A stretch of 64,000 nucleotides of DNA from Pontibacter korlensis (GCF_000973725.1 NZ_CP009621.1:124001-188000), one strand, 5' to 3'; counted from the first letter of the stretch, positions 8,832 through 17,319 are shown. Program-made: numbers and translations. The notes: generated from the letters alone by a model not told the origin.

Positions 8832-10004
8832 TTAGTCGGCTTTGTTATCAATTAAATAAACTAGGGTATTATACTTTAACTTAGCTTTGTTCTTCCGGAT
8901 GGCTTTGCCTGCTGCGCGGGTAGTGGTCTGGGAAATTCTCTCCAGCATCGAGTAAAGCATTTGGCTGGCGTTATCGGGTGAATCTTCAAAAGTCAGTGTC
9001 TGACCACTGCTCACATTACCGGCAAGCTCCTTGGTAAAGTCCCGAAACTGTGAGTCCGGGACATAAAGCCCCGCCAGGCCGTCGTTGTCGTAGATATGCA
9101 GGTCCACTGGGATGATTTGGCCTTCGTAAAGCATAGAGCGGATGGCTATCTGGATCCGTTGGGCACTGAAACCGGAAACTGTGCCGTAGAGGTAACTGCC
9201 TTTTTTTATTTCGTAGTCGCTCACATAGATGTCATCCAGCAAGCGAATCCTGATTCTGCCGCCTTGCATCACTTTTAACCCTTCGTCCAGAATAGCCCGG
9301 ATAAGCTGCTCCTCACCGTCGGCTGTAATGGTGTTGAAAAAGGCTTTGCTGGTGTTTTTGTATTTGGTCACGGGTAAGGGCGTGGGCTCTTGCTTCTCGA
9401 AAGCCGGTGCATGGGCTTTCATCGGCTGTGGCCCCCTGCGTGAAGGCACAGGCTCCTCTCCTACCCGGCTCAGGCTGTCCATAAACAGCATCTGCTCCCT
9501 AAACAGCCGCATTTCGGTTTCATATGCCGATTCAACTTTTCGTATAGGGCGGGTTGACCCTCCAGGCACAAAGGCAGTAGCCGATGCATGGCGCCCTGAG
9601 CTGAGGCGCTGCCGCTGGCTTACCCGCTCCATAAACCCCTGCGGCTGCTGATCCGATAGGATGCGGTTATGAAGACTGTCGAGCATCTGCCGCTCTTGCT
9701 CTGTGTACACGCTGCCATAACTAGTGTCGCTGATCTCCTGTCCGATTTCCTGCATGGCCGAGTAGTCGGTCCTATACTTAAACTCGTCCTGAAAAGCCGA
9801 GAACTTATCCTTCACCTCCCGCTTTCTCAGGTTGGCATCAGGCAGCGAAGTATTAAGGGCTGCTATCTCGGTGAGCTCCACCTGCGCTTGTGCAGCAGTG
9901 GCCGCCGGCCTCATGTCCAGCCACAGGTAATTTAGCAAGACAAGGAAAGGGAGTATGATGAGCGGGATGGCATACCTGGGATGCCGAAAGTTAATTCTCT
10001 TCAT
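8832..10004 (-). CDS. traM: Conjugative transposon protein TraM (VirB10-like)
   Basis: 390 residues with a short cytoplasmic N-terminus (KRINFRHPRYAIPL), one membrane helix (~13-32, 'IPLIILPFLVLLNYLWLDM') and a long periplasmic charged/Pro-rich spacer (~50-220). The C-terminal beta domain ('LIRAILDEGLKVMQGGRIRIRLLDDIYVSDYEIKKGSYLYGTVSGFSAQRIQIAI', 'IIPVDLHIYDNDGLAGLYVPDS') has the TraM_C/VirB10 pattern. VirB10-type proteins span the envelope and gate the channel. The start overlaps the upstream gene by 14 bp and the stop touches traN, so the three are co-translated. The C-terminal end is intact ('TLVYLIDNKAD'). Confidence 0.9.
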   Translation of the reverse strand: MKRINFRHPRYAIPLIILPFLVLLNYLWLDMRPAATAAQAQVELTEIAALNTSLPDANLRKREVKDKFSAFQDEFKYRTDYSAMQEIGQEISDTSYGSVYTEQERQMLDSLHNRILSDQQPQGFMERVSQRQRLSSGRHASATAFVPGGSTRPIRKVESAYETEMRLFREQMLFMDSLSRVGEEPVPSRRGPQPMKAHAPAFEKQEPTPLPVTKYKNTSKAFFNTITADGEEQLIRAILDEGLKVMQGGRIRIRLLDDIYVSDYEIKKGSYLYGTVSGFSAQRIQIAIRSMLYEGQIIPVDLHIYDNDGLAGLYVPDSQFRDFTKELAGNVSSGQTLTFEDSPDNASQMLYSMLERISQTTTRAAGKAIRKNKAKLKYNTLVYLIDNKAD

Positions 10005-10377
10005 GGATGATTCGGTTTAAACGCTGATCAATATCTTTGAGAAAAACACTGTCCCCGGCACGCAGGCTGTCAGGATGTAGCTGCCTGGCCGCGCTATAGA
10101 GCTTTATCAGCTCCAGCATATTTGCGGCTCCTGCCCTGCCTGTATGCATCTTGCTGCCAGAAGTATCAAGTTGCCTGTACAGCTTGCCAGCCGACACGGC
10201 ATAAGTCCCCTGGTGCAGGTGGCGGACAAGGAGCAAGCCCATGACAGCCACAGACAGGAAAACCAGCATGGCCAGCACCACTGCTTTAAGATGCAAGGCA
10301 CAGTAGTCCCTGGCACCTGCCTTGAGGCATAAAAGCCTTTGCTTTATGCCTCCGCTAAAAGGATTTCTTTTCGACAT
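9991..10377 (-). CDS. Small single-pass membrane protein in tra operon (TraL position)
   Basis: 128 residues: a basic N-terminus (SKRNPFSGGIKQRLLCLKAGARDYCALHLK), one strong membrane helix ('AVVLAMLVFLSVAVMGLLLV', ~31-50) and a hydrophilic periplasmic tail with 'ANMLELIKLYSAARQLHPDSL'. No catalytic motif is visible. It overlaps traK by 23 bp and traM by 14 bp, so it belongs to the T4SS operon. In CTnDOT-type elements this slot is occupied by TraL, a short one-helix protein; I assign it by position and topology rather than sequence. Confidence 0.7.
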   Translation of the reverse strand: MSKRNPFSGGIKQRLLCLKAGARDYCALHLKAVVLAMLVFLSVAVMGLLLVRHLHQGTYAVSAGKLYRQLDTSGSKMHTGRAGAANMLELIKLYSAARQLHPDSLRAGDSVFLKDIDQRLNRIIHEEN

Positions 10378-10963
10378 ACTCCAAGTCCTTGTTTAGGACC
10401 GTTTTCCAGTTCTTTATCAAAAGTCCATGGGGGTTGTTTTCGGTGCGCGGCACTTCCTCCAAGTCCCCTTCTGTGACAAGAAGTCTTTTCATCACAGAGG
10501 TCTCCCGCTCGATGCGCTGTGTGGCGTAGTAGGTAAAGTGCCTGTTCTCATCCACTTTAACGCTGTCGGTTTTGATCGTCAAAACCGCAGAGCTTGCTAG
10601 AATCTGGTTATAATAGCCCTTCTCCTTCAAGTTGTTGTATTGCGCCAGCCCGGACTCATCCACTAGGTACATGGCCTTGGAGATGTTATGCTTGATGTAG
10701 GCGTCATCTGGCGGTAGCGTGAAGAAGAGCAGGTGAAACATGTTCACGTGCGAGGTGTACTCTACCGTCCGGTTTACCCCCAGCTCGGTCTGCTCCACTA
10801 AAAGCGGCACCGAGTGGTCGATCACATAGATCTTTTTCCGCTGCTCTTCGGCATAACGAAAGGCAAAGGCGCAAACCGTACCTACTATCAGGACCGAGGA
10901 GATAAAGCTGCCGATACTCACGGCAAAGGCCAGCTTCATTTTCTTTTCAAGGTTGTGTATCAT
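10355..10963 (-). CDS. traK: Conjugative transposon protein TraK (VirB8-like)
   Basis: 202 residues. After a short cytoplasmic N-terminus (IHNLEKKMKLAF) there is a membrane helix ('AVSIGSFISSVLIVGTVCAFAF', ~14-35), then a periplasmic domain beginning 'AEEQRKKIYVIDHSVPLLVEQTELGVNRTVEYTSHVNMFHLLFFTLPPDD', the hallmark of Bacteroidetes TraK. The fold class is VirB8-like (NTF2-like assembly factor nucleating the channel). It lies between traJ and the TraL-like gene, 17 bp from traJ. Length and order agree with CTnDOT family members. Confidence 0.9.
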   Translation of the reverse strand: MIHNLEKKMKLAFAVSIGSFISSVLIVGTVCAFAFRYAEEQRKKIYVIDHSVPLLVEQTELGVNRTVEYTSHVNMFHLLFFTLPPDDAYIKHNISKAMYLVDESGLAQYNNLKEKGYYNQILASSAVLTIKTDSVKVDENRHFTYYATQRIERETSVMKRLLVTEGDLEEVPRTENNPHGLLIKNWKTVLNKDLEYVEKKSF

Positions 10964-10980
10964 AGCAAGCGCTTTTTAGT

Positions 10981-11976
10981 TTATTTTAAAATTCCTCCGG
11001 CCGCCTTCGCAGCTCCTCCTGCCATTGCAGAGATGGCATTACCCACACCCGTGGTGTGCACGATCCAGGTGGAAATAATGGGAATAGTGAGCATGGCCAA
11101 TCCTCCCACAAGCAAGGAGACGATGTAGAAGCTGATGCCGCCCGAGGGAAAGGAAACGTAGGCAATAAACAACTCTTCGCTCTCCAGTACCGCTTTGAGT
11201 ATATCAATTTCCTTCATCAAGCCATACTTGACCAGCACAAAGGCAATGGACATAATGATATAGCCCAGCCCCGAGTACAGCCCTACAGAAATATAGCGGG
11301 CAATCCAGGTCAGGTAGGAGTCCCGAAAGCCCGGCAGCACGCTAAGGGCAAAGGAGAAGGGGCCCAGGATCACCAGGATGCCTGCAAAGATGATCTGCAG
11401 GAAATAGATCATGTAAGCGCATACCTGAAAGATGCTGATCACTACCCACTCTGCCACCATCATCGCCGTAAAGTGCAGCTTGGCCATGAGCATCAGGTAA
11501 TAGCCTTTCATTTTGTTAAACAGGGGTTGCAGGTCAATCCCCATCGTTTCGTACCAGCTCGCGTCACTTGCCTCACGCTCCACCCGCTCAAACTCAGCGC
11601 TGCTCTCAGAGAGCTTTCGGGCCACAGAGTCCACCAGCGCGAGGCGTTCCCGGTGTAAATCCTCCACCTGGTCTACCTGCGCGCCGTACATGCCTTTTGC
11701 CTGATCGTTCACCAGCTGCAGCGGCAGGTTCACCGCGTCAATAAACCCTGGCCAGAAAACAATCACCAGTGTCAGGGCGAAAGGACGCAAGAGGGGCATG
11801 ATGCGAAGCGGCGCGTCCCCGGCCATCATTTTGTAAGCTTCCAGGCCAAAGTAGAGCAGCATGCTGATGGCACAAAGCGCCTGCGCATCATACAGAAACA
11901 CGCCAACCAGGTCCTGTATATGGAAAAAGAGCCCGTCGAACAGGTCAAATATGGCTTTATCGATCAATTCACGCAT
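10981..11976 (-). CDS. traJ: Conjugative transposon protein TraJ (VirB6-like)
   Basis: About 331 residues with 6-8 hydrophobic helices (for example 'IMPLLRPFALTLVIVFWPGFIDAV', 'MMVAEWVVISIFQVCAYMIYFLQIIFAGILVILGPFSFALSVLPGF', 'ISFYIVSLLVGGLAMLTIPIISTWIVHTTGVGNAI'). The segment 'GPFSFALSVLPGFRDSYLTWIARYISVGLYSGLGYIIMSIAF' is typical of TraJ/VirB6. It forms the inner-membrane part of the DNA channel. The upstream stop, a GTG and an ATG are packed as TGA-c-GTG-ATG; I take the ATG at 11974-11976, the GTG one codon earlier being equally possible. It ends with Gly/Ala-rich 'SAMAGGAAKAAGGILK'. Confidence 0.9.
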   Translation of the reverse strand: MRELIDKAIFDLFDGLFFHIQDLVGVFLYDAQALCAISMLLYFGLEAYKMMAGDAPLRIMPLLRPFALTLVIVFWPGFIDAVNLPLQLVNDQAKGMYGAQVDQVEDLHRERLALVDSVARKLSESSAEFERVEREASDASWYETMGIDLQPLFNKMKGYYLMLMAKLHFTAMMVAEWVVISIFQVCAYMIYFLQIIFAGILVILGPFSFALSVLPGFRDSYLTWIARYISVGLYSGLGYIIMSIAFVLVKYGLMKEIDILKAVLESEELFIAYVSFPSGGISFYIVSLLVGGLAMLTIPIISTWIVHTTGVGNAISAMAGGAAKAAGGILK

Positions 11977-11980
11977 CACG

Positions 11981-12604
11981 TCAGTCGGTTAAGTCCTGGC
12001 TCGTTTTAAAAAGAGAGATGAGCCGCCTGTAGTCATTTTGCAAGGCCGTAAGCTCTGAGATATACACCCGCAGCTGCTCCCCTTTTTTAGCATCGTCCAG
12101 GTAAGCGTCCAGAACGATTCCGATGTCTGCGTTAATTCTATCCCGCTCGGCATGGATGGCCAAAATATAAGCTGCCTGCACCCCGGCCTGCACCGCCTCA
12201 GCATTCATCGCCCATAGGGCAGTGTTGAGTTCATCAATCTTCTTTTTATACAACAGGTGGTATCCTTTATTCAGGGACCTGTCGGCAAACTTGAACATCT
12301 CCTGCTCATATACCTGGCTTACTGCTTCCTCCTGCGCCTGGGCCTTCACCCTGTTCTGGCTTACTAGGGCCATGGTAGGGGCAAGCTGCAGCATGTTCCG
12401 CCTGTCAGGTCCTTTCCTGTACTTATTATGAAACAGAATAAAGTACCACTTGGGGTTGAACTTTCCCCAGCGGGTGATCACCTCCCGCTCCAGCTGGTAG
12501 CGGGTGTTTTTACTGCTGACTGGCTGCACGCCCTGCCCCAGGGCATCTGTAAAGAGCACAGGAAGCAGGGCCAGGCATAAAGTGGGTACAAATATTGAAT
12601 TCAT
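11981..12604 (-). CDS. Exported protein of unknown function in tra operon
   Basis: 207 residues with a signal peptide (NSIFVPTLCLALLPVLFTDALGQG, cleavage near residue 23). The mature part is helical and charged: 'REVITRWGKFNPKWYFILFHNKYRKGPDRRNMLQLAPTMAL', 'RINADIGIVLDAYLDDAKKGEQLRVYISELTALQNDYRRLISLF'. The 'GKFNPKWYFILFHNKYR' stretch is found in conserved hypotheticals of Bacteroidetes conjugation operons as far as I recall; no function is known. It lies 15 bp after the TraI-like gene and 4 bp before traJ. By position it could be a second VirB5-like or pilus-associated factor, but that is inference. Confidence 0.75.
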   Translation of the reverse strand: MNSIFVPTLCLALLPVLFTDALGQGVQPVSSKNTRYQLEREVITRWGKFNPKWYFILFHNKYRKGPDRRNMLQLAPTMALVSQNRVKAQAQEEAVSQVYEQEMFKFADRSLNKGYHLLYKKKIDELNTALWAMNAEAVQAGVQAAYILAIHAERDRINADIGIVLDAYLDDAKKGEQLRVYISELTALQNDYRRLISLFKTSQDLTD

Positions 12605-12619
12605 AGCAATAGAGATAAT

Positions 12620-13291
12620 TTACTTTTTGATTGCCTTGTACTCATCCATCAGGGAGCGGATGATCGCCTGGCTGTTATCTGGGTAAGTAAGTCCCATCGG
12701 GTTCATGGTCTTCAAAAGCCCCGCGTACTTGGCCACGCGCATCTTGCGCGTAATGGAATAGGCCAGGCCCCGCATCACGCGCAGCTCCTGGACCACATGG
12801 CGGATAAGGGCAAGCCTGTCGGCATTGTTCATCAGGTTCACATCCGTGCCCATGACAGCCACCTGGTAGATATAGGTAAACAGATCGGATGTACGCTTGA
12901 GCAGCTCGAGCTCTGTCTTGGCAGCGATCAAAAGCAGCTCGGTATCTCCGCGCGCCAGCGTCATCATTTGGTTTTGGTAGTGGCCTATGTCTGCGGCAAT
13001 CTGGGAGGCATAGATAATGTTTTTACTCTGCCCGATAATGGATTGCACGGATTTAAGGGAGTTGTACATTTTTTCCTCCAGCTCCTTAATCTGCGTCATC
13101 TTCAGGCTGATCGTGGTCTGCAGGGCCGCAATCTTTCCTTCATTTTCCTTAATCTCGTTTAAGGCCGCCTGCTGGGCTGTGTGGTTGACAACAAGTGTGG
13201 AGACGACTGCTGGGTCAAAAACAAGCTGCTGGGCTAGTACATGCCCTGTTACCAGGCCCAGAAAGCTAAGCGTGCAGAGGTACTTTTTCAT
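12620..13291 (-). CDS. TraI-like exported coiled-coil protein (VirB5/TrbJ-like)
   Basis: 223 residues with a clear signal peptide (KKYLCTLSFLGLVTGHVLAQ). A long coiled-coil segment follows ('ALNEIKENEGKIAALQTTISLKMTQIKELEEKMYNSLKSVQSIIGQ'), then a helical domain 'TELELLKRTSDLFTYIYQVAVMGTDVNLMNNADRLALIRHVVQELRVMRGLAYSITRKMRVA'. The pattern (exported, coiled coil, between VirB4 and VirB6) is that of TraI/TrbJ/VirB5 proteins, which are minor pilus or adhesion components. The start overlaps the 3' end of traG by 26 bp. The symbol is left empty because sequence identity to TraI cannot be judged by eye. Confidence 0.8.
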   Translation of the reverse strand: MKKYLCTLSFLGLVTGHVLAQQLVFDPAVVSTLVVNHTAQQAALNEIKENEGKIAALQTTISLKMTQIKELEEKMYNSLKSVQSIIGQSKNIIYASQIAADIGHYQNQMMTLARGDTELLLIAAKTELELLKRTSDLFTYIYQVAVMGTDVNLMNNADRLALIRHVVQELRVMRGLAYSITRKMRVAKYAGLLKTMNPMGLTYPDNSQAIIRSLMDEYKAIKK

Positions 13292-15710
13292 AGCTGCGTT
13301 GCAAAATCAGGTAAGCAAATTCATGTAGCTTGAGGCCCGAGGCCCTGAAGTCTGTGACAAATCTTTCCAGGGCCTGCCTAAAATCCCCATACTTGCTCAG
13401 GTATACTTGCATAGCCTCTTTTTCCTGGCGCTCGGTGGTAAAGGTCAGGTACTCTTCCAGCGATACCTCCACCCCGTATACCTCGCCGGTGGCCCCGCGC
13501 TTGATGTATACTTCCTTGAAGCGGCCCCGCCCTTCTTTATTGTCGAGGCTGTTGATAGTGAATATCTTCTTGCGCTCCACCTCATTGATAGAGAGCAGCG
13601 CGGCGATCTCATCGAAGTTGTCGCGAAACTTGGTCTGGTCCAGAAGGCAGATGGTATCGGAGTTGTTGATGATCGAGTTCTTGACCACCGCGTTGCCGAT
13701 GATATCATCCAGCTCCTGGGTCACCACCACGGCTTCGCCCCAGAACTTGCGGACCGTTTTATAGACGTAGAGGATATAGCCGGCCATCAGCGGGGAGGCA
13801 ATGGCCTTCCAGGCCTCCTCGATGATGAGCGCCTTACGGTTCTTTTTGTGGCGCATCTTCTGCAGGAACACATCCATGATGATCAGGGTGGTGATCGGGA
13901 AAAGGATCTTATGCTCCTTGATAGCGTCTATTTCAAAGACAATAAAGGGCTCATCAAACAGGGACTCATCCAGCTGGTTGTTCAGGATCTGTCCGTAGGC
14001 TTGCCCCTTGCAGAACTTTTTTAAAATAAAGCGGTAGCTCTTCACATCAAAATCAATCGCTTCGCTGGCCGTAATCTCCTGGATGCGGGCAAGGGAGAAA
14101 TCATAGAAAGACTGAAAGCACAGGTAGTCGCTTTCCAACCCGCTGTCCTGGTAGTGTTGGTAATAGGAAGCGATCACAGCAGAAAGCACGCTGTCCTCGA
14201 CCTGGCTGAGCACCCCGTCCACACCTTTCCAGAGCAGTGCCACCAGGGACTTTAGAAACTCCCGCTTCTCCTCGTTGAGTTCTGCCGCCGAGATACGAAA
14301 GGGGTTCATCGTGATGGGCGCCTCTTCCGAATAGGTGATGTAGCGGCCGTGGTAGTAGGCGCACAGGCCCCTATACGAGTGGCCTGTATCCACCAGGATC
14401 ACGTCCGTGTGCTGCAGGGCGTACTGGCGCATCAGGTGGTTCATAAAAAAGGACTTGCCTGTACCCGAGGGCCCGAGCACGAACTTGTTACGGTTGTTGA
14501 TGCGCCCCGTGTAAACGGGCACATCACTCGTATCAATGGCAAGGGGCAGGCCCTGCCGGTCGGTAAAATAGATCTGAAAGTCCGAGGCCTCGCTCCGGGG
14601 CAGTCTCTCCTTGTAGAAAAGGCACAGGGCAGCGTCGGCGGTCGTCAAAAACTTATCGTACACCTTGAGCTCCGAGGCATTACCGGGCAGGGCGCAGCGA
14701 AAGAGCTCAAGCTGGTTATAGGCATTGCGGCTCGGGATGATGCCGAGCGAGAACAGGGCGCCTTCCACAAAATTAACGCTGCGGTCTAGCTCGTTTTCCC
14801 TGGCAGAAAGCAGGATGTTGTAATGCCCGTAGACAAGCAGCTGATTGTCCCGGGCAATGGCGGCCAGAACCCGGTCGATATCCTGCACGCTCACATCGTT
14901 GGCCGGATCGGGCATGGAGGCGTGCTTTCTGCGCTTATGCTGCAGCCTGGCCACCTCACGCTGCTGATCCGGGATCTGGATCACCTGGTTGTAGACCAGC
15001 GCCTGGCAGCCGGGGACCAGGGGTAGAAAGTGCAGCGGGTCGGCCGGTAGGCGATCCCCCAGGTCAAGGACTGTAGAGGGCCTGAGGCTGGAGGGCAGGT
15101 TGACCTGGTCTACGTCCAAGAGCGAAAGGCTCCTGATAACCCGCTCGCCCAGCTGCAGGCATGCATCACCGGCTTTGAAGTTTGTGAGCGCGTAGGCCTT
15201 GTCTGAAAAGTTAAAGGCCAGCATGCGGGAAAGCAAGGCCCTTATCTCCGGCTCTCTTAAAACCCGGGGCTGGCAAGCCCGGCTCTCCAGGATGTCAAGC
15301 ACTTTGGCAATGCTGCGCTCAAAGGCCGTGAAGTCCCCGGCATCGTAGGTAAAAAAGCTTGAGCGCTCCACGTTCCGTGTTATGGTCAGGTACGTACTCC
15401 CCTCCCGGTAGGCTCTGCCGGCAAATGTTTCCTGGAACCGCTGGCTTAAAAAGTCGTCTTCCCGCCTGGGCTCATAGTGCTTTTGGGCCAGGATGTCTGT
15501 TTTCTGCAGGGTATAGCCCGCGCCCAGCACCTTTACCAGGTTAACAAAGGTTTGGTGAAAGCGCGCATACGCCTGCTCATCGGCACAGTACTGCAACACT
15601 GGGTTGTCTAGCTGGATGATCACCGAGTAGTCGCCCTGCTCATGATAGAGCAAATCATACGTATGGCAACCAATGCCGCTATAAGGCAAATGAAAGGTTT
15701 GTTTTTTCAT
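13266..15710 (-). CDS. traG: TraG, VirB4-type conjugation ATPase
   Basis: 814 residues. The N-terminal third is the CagE/VirB domain ('VERSSFFTYDAGDFTAFERSIAKVLDILESR'). The motor domain has Walker A GPSGTGKS (413-420) preceded by 'NNRNKFVL', an 'ILVDTGHSYRGLCAYYHGRYITYSEEAPITMNPF' segment, Walker B 'RKALIIEEAWKAIASPLMAGYILYVYKTVRKFWGEAVVVTQELDDI' and the C-terminal 'ALLSINEVERKKIFTINSLDNKEGRG'. VirB4 proteins power assembly and substrate transfer at the inner membrane. Length and motifs are those of Bacteroidetes TraG. It follows traF by 29 bp in a GC-rich operon and looks fully functional. Confidence 0.95.
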   Translation of the reverse strand: MKKQTFHLPYSGIGCHTYDLLYHEQGDYSVIIQLDNPVLQYCADEQAYARFHQTFVNLVKVLGAGYTLQKTDILAQKHYEPRREDDFLSQRFQETFAGRAYREGSTYLTITRNVERSSFFTYDAGDFTAFERSIAKVLDILESRACQPRVLREPEIRALLSRMLAFNFSDKAYALTNFKAGDACLQLGERVIRSLSLLDVDQVNLPSSLRPSTVLDLGDRLPADPLHFLPLVPGCQALVYNQVIQIPDQQREVARLQHKRRKHASMPDPANDVSVQDIDRVLAAIARDNQLLVYGHYNILLSARENELDRSVNFVEGALFSLGIIPSRNAYNQLELFRCALPGNASELKVYDKFLTTADAALCLFYKERLPRSEASDFQIYFTDRQGLPLAIDTSDVPVYTGRINNRNKFVLGPSGTGKSFFMNHLMRQYALQHTDVILVDTGHSYRGLCAYYHGRYITYSEEAPITMNPFRISAAELNEEKREFLKSLVALLWKGVDGVLSQVEDSVLSAVIASYYQHYQDSGLESDYLCFQSFYDFSLARIQEITASEAIDFDVKSYRFILKKFCKGQAYGQILNNQLDESLFDEPFIVFEIDAIKEHKILFPITTLIIMDVFLQKMRHKKNRKALIIEEAWKAIASPLMAGYILYVYKTVRKFWGEAVVVTQELDDIIGNAVVKNSIINNSDTICLLDQTKFRDNFDEIAALLSINEVERKKIFTINSLDNKEGRGRFKEVYIKRGATGEVYGVEVSLEEYLTFTTERQEKEAMQVYLSKYGDFRQALERFVTDFRASGLKLHEFAYLILQRSYEKVPLHA

Positions 15711-15739
15711 GGTCTAAGCCTGTTTTATGCGTGAATGAG

Positions 15740-16030
15740 TTAGCCCCGCCACTGCGCGGGCACGAGGTAGGCCCCTTTGGCCCTTGTTTTATGGTGCAGG
15801 CCTTTTCTTTGCTGCCAGGCTGTACACCCCAGCCCGCCGAACGTGATCACCACCAGGGCCAGCAGCCCGGAAAGAAAGTTGATCGCAACCGAGAGGATCA
15901 CGGCCAGCAGAAAGCCGCTCACCACGCACGCCAGGCCCCAGTAGATGTACCTGCCTTTCAGGGATTTGAAGACAAGAGGCTTTTGCAGCCCCCTGTACAC
16001 TTCAAACCCCAAATCCGCATTCCTGGCCAT
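15740..16030 (-). CDS. traF: Conjugative transposon protein TraF (DUF4133, VirB3-like)
   Basis: 96 residues with 'FEVYRGLQKPLVFKSLKGRYIYWGLACVVSGFLLAVILSVAINFLSGLLALVVITFGGLG', two membrane helices and a basic tail 'QQRKGLHHKTRAKG'. The 'YRGLQKPLVFKSLKGRYIYW' box is diagnostic of DUF4133. The junction with traE reads TAG-GTG-ATG; I take the ATG (16028-16030), with the GTG as alternative. The product is an inner-membrane VirB3-like factor that works with VirB4. Confidence 0.92.
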   Translation of the reverse strand: MARNADLGFEVYRGLQKPLVFKSLKGRYIYWGLACVVSGFLLAVILSVAINFLSGLLALVVITFGGLGCTAWQQRKGLHHKTRAKGAYLVPAQWRG

Positions 16031-16033
16031 CAC

Positions 16034-16327
16034 CTACACGCCAAAAAAGGCTTTGATCACTACCCCCACTACCATCAGGAAGACACAGGAGCCCATCCAG
16101 CCCATCACGGCCTTCTGCGTGTCCTGATCGCCAGAGTTCCACTTGATGTAGACGCGTACGCCCCCAATCAGGCCCACGATGGCCCCCACGATCAGGATCA
16201 GGTTGCCCACCGGGTCAATGTAGGTCTGCAGCTCCGAGGCACCCGCGTCGATGCCCGCGGCCCCTTGCCCGAAAGCCGAAGCCGCCGAGAGCAGAGCCAG
16301 GAAAAAAATGGTCGTAAACTTTTTCAT
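16034..16327 (-). CDS. traE: Conjugative transposon protein TraE (DUF4134, VirB2-like)
   Basis: 97 residues from ATG 16325-16327 (KKFTTIFFLALLSAASAFGQG signal peptide); a longer open frame upstream overlaps another small gene and is not used. Two membrane helices follow ('VGNLILIVGAIVGLIGGVRVYIKW' and 'VMGWMGSCVFLMVVGVVIKAFFGV') separated by 'NSGDQDTQKAVMGW'. This is the DUF4134 pattern, the likely pilin-like VirB2 counterpart. The first recognised T4SS component of the operon. Confidence 0.92.
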   Translation of the reverse strand: MKKFTTIFFLALLSAASAFGQGAAGIDAGASELQTYIDPVGNLILIVGAIVGLIGGVRVYIKWNSGDQDTQKAVMGWMGSCVFLMVVGVVIKAFFGV

Positions 16328-16416
16328 GTGCGCTGATTTATTTGGTTTAACAATAGGTTTGCTCGCCTGGTGGGCTCTCTGCCTGGTTGCCTGAAGCAAA
16401 GGGCATGGATAAAACT

Positions 16417-16596
16417 TTAGTGCGCTTGGCTGTCTTCCGACTGGGAAAGCACTGTGGCCTGGTGCAGCGTGTAGGTCGTGGTGCTGGCCCTGTCCGAGGC
16501 GGCTTTGCGCCTGGCGTAAAGCTGCCACAAGATCAGGCCCGTGTAGTAAGCGCCGTAGAGGGCAGAGATCGTGAAAGTAAAAGTGCTCCAGTTCAT
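16417..16596 (-). CDS. Small membrane protein heading the tra operon
   Basis: A 59-residue frame from ATG 16594-16596 to TAA at 16417-16419. The N-terminal half is one amphipathic/hydrophobic helix with many tyrosines ('FTISALYGAYYTGLILWQLY', residues ~6-25), then 'ARRKAASDRAS' and a polar tail. It lies 89 bp upstream of traE on the same strand in the same GC-rich style, so it is probably co-transcribed. It is too short for routine gene calling. No family recognised; the long alternative frame that covers part of it is the upstream extension of traE. Confidence 0.65.
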   Translation of the reverse strand: MNWSTFTFTISALYGAYYTGLILWQLYARRKAASDRASTTTYTLHQATVLSQSEDSQAH

Positions 16597-16956
16597 CTTT
16601 GTCTTGGCTTAGGTGTTTGCTGCACCCGGCCTCTGCTGGTTGTGCTGGCCGGATGCAGCGATCATGCTCTGCAGGGAACTACGCCTAATTTTTTTTTCGG
16701 CCGCGGGGCTTTGATGAACTCAAACAGGCCTTAGATGAAACAAGAGACGTCTTTACATCAATCAACTGCTAGCCAGGGCCACGACCGGCGCGTGCGATAA
16801 AAGGGCTAAACCTTTTGCTGGCAATCTGCCGTTAAGGCCAAAAAACAGGGCCTCACCGGCTCCTGCCGCACGCAGGCAGTACAGCTTCCCGCCAGCCTTG
16901 GCCCAGTCTTGGATCAGACCGGCAATACTGCTATTCACCATAAACCCGTTTCACGC
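16597..16956. promoter_or_regulatory. Divergent tra/mob intergenic region, candidate oriT
   Basis: This 360-bp region separates the leftward tra operon from the rightward mobilisation operon, so it must hold promoters for both. It contains a 13-nt inverted repeat with one mismatch (GCTGCACCCGGCC at 16619-16631; GGCCGGATGCAGC at 16647-16659; 15-nt loop) and a second short hairpin (AGGCC / GGGCCT around 16834-16852). Inverted repeats beside relaxase genes are usual at oriT. The nic site cannot be fixed by eye. Confidence 0.45.
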
Positions 16957-17319
16957 ATGGAAAAAGAAGTACTCCAACACAAAGGCAGGCCCAGGAAGAA
17001 GCCTGTCCGCCTGCGCAACAGGCATGCCTGTACGTATCTTACCCCAACCGAGAAACTGCTGCTTGAGGCAAAGGCCAGGGAAGCCGGCATGTCTGAGTCT
17101 GAGTGGCTGCGTGCGGCCATCAGGCAACGCGAGGTGGCCGCCAGGCTTAAGCCCCGGGAGGCTACCTTCGTGCGGCACCTAACCACCCTCTCTAACCACG
17201 TAGACCAAATCCTGTCTTACCTGCAGGAGCAGAGGGTCACTGCGCTGGAGCAGGCAGGACAGCGGGCAAAAGAAGAAATGGATCAGCTGCTTTTATACCT
17301 GGACTGCGATGCTCGGTAA
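16957..17319 (+). CDS. MobC-like relaxosome accessory protein
   Basis: 120 residues from ATG 16957 (MEKEVLQHKGRPRKK); 16 upstream codons are open but not protein-like. A basic N-terminus ('GRPRKKPVRLRNRHACTYLTPTEKLLLEAKAREAGMSESEWLRAAI') has the ribbon-helix-helix pattern of plasmid/ICE mobilisation MobC proteins that bind oriT. A helical C-terminus 'FVRHLTTLSNHVDQILSYLQEQ' follows. The stop overlaps the relaxase start by 11 bp. Predicted to bend oriT DNA and load the relaxase. Confidence 0.85.
   Translation: MEKEVLQHKGRPRKKPVRLRNRHACTYLTPTEKLLLEAKAREAGMSESEWLRAAIRQREVAARLKPREATFVRHLTTLSNHVDQILSYLQEQRVTALEQAGQRAKEEMDQLLLYLDCDAR

Noticed and set aside
15731..16336. 201-codon plus-strand frame
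   Set aside because: Antisense to traF and traE, which are recognised families.
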